From Gammaproteobacteria bacterium (lineage in GTDB: Bacteria > Pseudomonadota > Gammaproteobacteria > SZUA-229): a DNA stretch of 64,000 nucleotides. The stretch covers positions 1-64,000 of the forward strand of contig JAOULC010000017.1 in assembly GCA_029882215.1 (NCBI GenBank), in the 5' to 3' direction. The notes below the pieces were generated by a model that saw nothing but the letters and a program-made list of their open reading frames with translations, had not been told where the DNA came from and searched no databases. Positions 60,150 to 64,000 of the stretch are shown here, piece after piece. The position numbers and the translations under genes are program-made. Every line of letters begins with the position of its first letter. Within the stretch, counting starts at the first letter, position 1.

Positions 60150-62276
60150 TTAATTAGTCTCCAGTGCATCCGTTGCACCGCCCACTGTTGCCACCACTTT
60201 GATCTGTTTGTTATCAGGAATTTCGTTATATGCCATTACATGTAAACCACGGATACTGTGTCTCACCAGTTTTGACAGATATGCCCTGATCGGTGGAGCC
60301 ACAACTAAAATAGAGGCTTCGCCTTTAATTTCCTGCTGTTGGGTTGCCTGCTCCAGTGATTTAAACAATTTGTCAGCCATGTTCGGTTCGATTCCCAGCG
60401 CGCCATTTGATGCGCTCTGTACTGACTCAAGCAATAACTGTTCCAATGATGGATCTAAGGTGATGACCGGCATCTCAGGGGCCACACCAATGATGTTTTG
60501 AATGATTGAGCGGCCTAAAGCCACCCGCACATAAGCTGTTAAGACGTCAGGATCCTGACTTCTGGCACCGTTATCCGCCAAAGTCTCGGCAATCGATCGC
60601 ATATCACGAATCGGCACCGATTCTTTTAACAGGCTTTGCAACACTTTAACGATGGTGCCAAGGCTCAGTGTTTTAGGTACCAGGTCTTCTACCAGTTTTG
60701 GCGAGCTTTGCTCGAGTTTATCCAGCATCTGCTGCACTTCTTCGTAGCCAATCAAATCATACGAGTGTTCTTGTAATAACTGGCTTAAATGCGTGGCCAC
60801 CACCGTCGCCGCATCGACCACGGTATAGCCCAGTGTCTGGGCATGATCGCGCTGATTGCTGTCAATCCACACCGCTTCCAGACCAAAAGCCGGATCAGTG
60901 CCTTTAATACCCTGCAACTCGCCATAAACCGTGCCCGGATTAATCGCCATTTCACGATCAGGATAAATTTCAGACTCCCCCAGCGGCACGCCAAGTAAAG
61001 TAATGCGATAAGCATTCGGATTCAGATCAAGATTATCTCTGATATGAACGGCCTGAATCAGAAAACCAAATTCCTGCGACAGTTTTTTACGCACACCCTT
61101 AATACGATTCAGTAACATGCCGTCCTGATTGCGGTCTACTAACGGAATCAGGCCGTAACCAACTTCCAGACCAATCAAATCAACCTGTTTAACATCGTCC
61201 CAGCTCAGCTCTTTATTTTCTTCTGCACTCTGCGGAGCCGCTTGTGTATTGGCTGCCTGTGCCGGCAGCACATCGCCAGTCAGGGTTTCATCAACAGCGA
61301 CCCGATGATCAAAATAATAAGCTGAAAGCGCCATCACCAAAGCCAGAAACAAAAAGGCCATATTTGGCATTCCCGGAATGATACCCAGCAAACCCATAAT
61401 GGCCGCGGTAACCCACAAAGGTTTGGTATTTTCAAACAACTGGCTGAAAACCTGCTGACCAAGATCACGCGCTTTTGAATTACGCGTAATGATAATGGCC
61501 GTGGCCGACGACAATAGTAAGGAAGGTATTTGTGCCACCAGACCATCGCCTATGGTTAATAAGGTATAAAACTGGACTGCATCGGCGGCAGCCAGATCAT
61601 GCTGCACAATACCGATCGCCAGACCGCCGATCACATTGATAAATAAAATCAGAATACCGGCAATGGCATCACCCTTTACAAATTTACTGGCACCGTCCAT
61701 CGAGCCGTAAAAATCAGCTTCGGCAGAAACATCTTCACGACGCGCTCTTGCGGTCTCCTGATCAATTAAACCGGCATTTAAATCGGCATCAATCGCCATC
61801 TGTTTACCCGGCATTGCATCGAGTGTAAAGCGTGCGCTGACTTCTGACACACGACCCGCGCCTTTGGTCACCACGACAAAATTGATAATCACCAGAATGG
61901 CAAAAACAACCAGACCCACCGCATAATTTCCGCCAATAACAAACTCACCGAAGGCTTCGATCACATTACCGGCAGCACCGGTACCGGTGTGGCCTTCTAA
62001 TAACACCACCCGCGTTGAGGCCACATTGACTGATAAACGCATCAGCGTGGTGATTAATAAAACCGTCGGGAAAACCACAAAATCTAATGGCCGCGCCGCA
62101 TAAATACAAACCAGTAACACCACCAGTGAGATGCCGATATTAAGGGTGAAAAACATATCCAGCGCGATAGTAGGCATAGGCAAAACCATCATCGCTAACA
62201 TGGCGACTAATAAAAGTGGCGCGGCAACACCACCTCTTCTGGTTTGCGGGGAATTATTTAATACGGCTTCCATCAT
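60150..62276 (-). CDS. flhA: Flagellar export protein FlhA
   Basis: FVVVTKGAGRVSEVSARFTLDAMPGKQMAIDADLNAGLI. Confidence 0.97.
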   Translation of the reverse strand: MMEAVLNNSPQTRRGGVAAPLLLVAMLAMMVLPMPTIALDMFFTLNIGISLVVLLVCIYAARPLDFVVFPTVLLITTLMRLSVNVASTRVVLLEGHTGTGAAGNVIEAFGEFVIGGNYAVGLVVFAILVIINFVVVTKGAGRVSEVSARFTLDAMPGKQMAIDADLNAGLIDQETARARREDVSAEADFYGSMDGASKFVKGDAIAGILILFINVIGGLAIGIVQHDLAAADAVQFYTLLTIGDGLVAQIPSLLLSSATAIIITRNSKARDLGQQVFSQLFENTKPLWVTAAIMGLLGIIPGMPNMAFLFLALVMALSAYYFDHRVAVDETLTGDVLPAQAANTQAAPQSAEENKELSWDDVKQVDLIGLEVGYGLIPLVDRNQDGMLLNRIKGVRKKLSQEFGFLIQAVHIRDNLDLNPNAYRITLLGVPLGESEIYPDREMAINPGTVYGELQGIKGTDPAFGLEAVWIDSNQRDHAQTLGYTVVDAATVVATHLSQLLQEHSYDLIGYEEVQQMLDKLEQSSPKLVEDLVPKTLSLGTIVKVLQSLLKESVPIRDMRSIAETLADNGARSQDPDVLTAYVRVALGRSIIQNIIGVAPEMPVITLDPSLEQLLLESVQSASNGALGIEPNMADKLFKSLEQATQQQEIKGEASILVVAPPIRAYLSKLVRHSIRGLHVMAYNEIPDNKQIKVVATVGGATDALETN

Positions 62277-62286
62277 TTACTCCGGT

Positions 62287-63453
62287 TCAGTGAGGTCGAC
62301 CATTCGATGGGTCAAAATATTCATCGGTGAATTGTTTGTATTCATCCGGCAAGGTTGTTTTCGGGAAATCAGGTTTTTCGGTACCGTTTTTATTGGCCGT
62401 TTTCAGATGGAAAACATAGGCCAGTATTTGTGCCACAGCCAGATACAGGGCTTCAGGAATTTCATCACCAATCTCAGCATTATAAAAAATGGCACGCGCC
62501 AGCGGCGGTGCTTCGACTAATGTCACATCATTATGTATGGCCACTTTACGAATGCTGGCAGCGACAATATCAGCACCTTTAGCCACCACTAACGGTGCTT
62601 TACCCTGTGTCTGGTCATACTTTAATGCCACCGCGAAATGCTCAGGATTGGTGATAACCACATCGGCATCCGGTACGTCTTCTAACATTCGCCTTTCAGA
62701 CATTTCACGCTGCAGCTGGCGTATCCGGCCCTTCACTTCCGGCCGCCCTTCCGAGTCTTTCATCTCATCTTTGACTTCCTGCAACGTCATTCTCATCTGC
62801 CGCATGTGATCCCAGATTTGAAACGGTACATCAATCGCCGCGATAATCATTAATGCCACACTGAGCATTAAAAAGCCCCAGCCAAATAATTCACCGGCAT
62901 GTGCCAGCGCTGTTTCAATCGACTGATCGCCCAGTTTTAAAAAGCTGCCAGCCTGCGACCACAAAACGATCACGGCGACTGCTGCCACCAGCACAAACTT
63001 GGCCATGGTCTTCACCAGCTCAACCAGACTCTTCATCGAGAACATTTTTTTAACACCACTGATCGGGTTCAGCTTGCTGAACTTTGGTGTCAGCGACTCC
63101 CAGCTAAATGCCCAGCCGCCAATTAAAATGGGCGACAACAGCGATGCTAAAAACATCAGCACCAAGAATGGCAAAATAATAACAATCGCCTCGAATATAT
63201 TGTCCAGCAACAAATCGGCCATTTGTATCGGATCAAAAATTTGCTCTCTGGACAGCGATAAACCGTTAGTCAGCAGACGCGCTAACTCATCGGTTAAAGT
63301 TCGTCCCATGATTAACAAACCCGCGGCCGCTAAAGCCACAATCGTCATGGTATTAAAATCACGCGAACGGGCAATCTGACCCTTTTTGATCGAGTCCGCT
63401 TTACGTTTGGGGGTAGGGTCTTCGGTGCGTTCCTGACCGCTCTCTTGTGCCAT
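62287..63453 (-). CDS. flhB: Flagellar export protein FlhB
   Basis: EKTEDPTPKR-like N-terminus (ERTEDPTPKRKADS), NPEHFAVALKYD autocleavage region. Confidence 0.95.
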   Translation of the reverse strand: MAQESGQERTEDPTPKRKADSIKKGQIARSRDFNTMTIVALAAAGLLIMGRTLTDELARLLTNGLSLSREQIFDPIQMADLLLDNIFEAIVIILPFLVLMFLASLLSPILIGGWAFSWESLTPKFSKLNPISGVKKMFSMKSLVELVKTMAKFVLVAAVAVIVLWSQAGSFLKLGDQSIETALAHAGELFGWGFLMLSVALMIIAAIDVPFQIWDHMRQMRMTLQEVKDEMKDSEGRPEVKGRIRQLQREMSERRMLEDVPDADVVITNPEHFAVALKYDQTQGKAPLVVAKGADIVAASIRKVAIHNDVTLVEAPPLARAIFYNAEIGDEIPEALYLAVAQILAYVFHLKTANKNGTEKPDFPKTTLPDEYKQFTDEYFDPSNGRPH

Positions 63454-64000
63454 CAGATTCTCCCTGCCGCAATCGCCGCATAAGCCGAATCAAAAGCATG
63501 CATAATTTGATTGGAAAACTGCGGCAGTACGCTGGGTAATGTCAGCATCAGCAACACAAAACCCAGTAACAACATCAGCGGAAAACCCACCGCAAAAATA
63601 TTTAATTGCGGTGCGGCACGGGTGACAACCCCCATCGCAATATTCGACATTAATAAGGCCGTCACAGCAGGCAGTGCAACCAGTACCGCACCAATGAACA
63701 TCTGACTACCCCAGCTAACCACCAGCCAAAGCCCCTCACGACTCATACCGGTTTGTGACACCGGCAAAATTTCAAAGCTCTGTATAATCATCTGCAAAAG
63801 TAACAAATGGCCGTTCATTGAAAGAAACAACAAGGTGGCGACAATGATAAAATACTGCGCCACAACCGGTACCTGCACTCCGTTTTGCGGATCCATCATG
63901 CGCGCAAAACCCAGGCCCATCGTCATCGCGATCGCCTCCCCTGCAATAACCAGCAGCTGAAACGCCATCTGTAAAAAGAACCCCATGGCGGCACCAATAA
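63453..64000 (-). CDS. fliR: Flagellar export protein FliR, N-terminus beyond window
   Basis: AIAMTMGLGFARMMDPQNGVQVPVVAQYF; reading frame continues to the window edge. Confidence 0.9.
   Translation of the reverse strand, partial: IGAAMGFFLQMAFQLLVIAGEAIAMTMGLGFARMMDPQNGVQVPVVAQYFIIVATLLFLSMNGHLLLLQMIIQSFEILPVSQTGMSREGLWLVVSWGSQMFIGAVLVALPAVTALLMSNIAMGVVTRAAPQLNIFAVGFPLMLLLGFVLLMLTLPSVLPQFSNQIMHAFDSAYAAIAAGRI

Noticed and set aside
1-64000. CRISPR arrays, rRNA, tRNA genes and prophage modules
   Set aside because: I looked for regular repeat-spacer patterns, rRNA/tRNA sequence and phage genes and saw none; a tRNAscan/CRISPR tool run would be needed for certainty.

Overview
The window is a gammaproteobacterial chromosome segment; taxonomy is inferred only from gene content and order. 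The ordinary part includes: a beta-lactamase-family hydrolase (cut by the left edge), DsrE-like, M48 protease/DUF898, ABC-F ATPase, arfB, two cold-shock genes, rapA, a vWA/ECF-sigma locus, rhomboid, a TusE/DsrC-like gene, dbpA, glutamate-type dehydrogenase, a PQQ-type dehydrogenase, a nitrate-type ABC transporter with an ANTAR regulator, the complete ccmABCDEFGHI operon, dapC/dapD, one IS110-family element, and a flagellar/chemotaxis block (DUF2802-cheW-parP-parC-motD-motC-cheB-cheA-cheZ-cheY-fliA-flhG-flhF-flhA-flhB-fliR, the last cut by the right edge). The most unusual part is about 28.4-35.3 kb. It encodes a small GTPase resembling the GTPases of Streptomyces conservons, several Roadblock/LC7-type proteins, two putative winged-helix proteins, an ABC ATPase fused to a dual-specificity phosphatase, a YkgJ-type Cys-cluster protein, and a [2Fe-2S]-ferredoxin reductase-truncated haemoglobin-Cys-ribbon fusion. 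It also carries a 59-aa membrane ORF missing from the supplied track and a 19-bp perfect hairpin that buries a start codon. It lies divergent from nasT/nrt. The nrtA leader has a readable sigma54 promoter followed by an ANTAR-type two-hairpin antiterminator overlapping a terminator. All assignments come from reading motifs; no database search was run.
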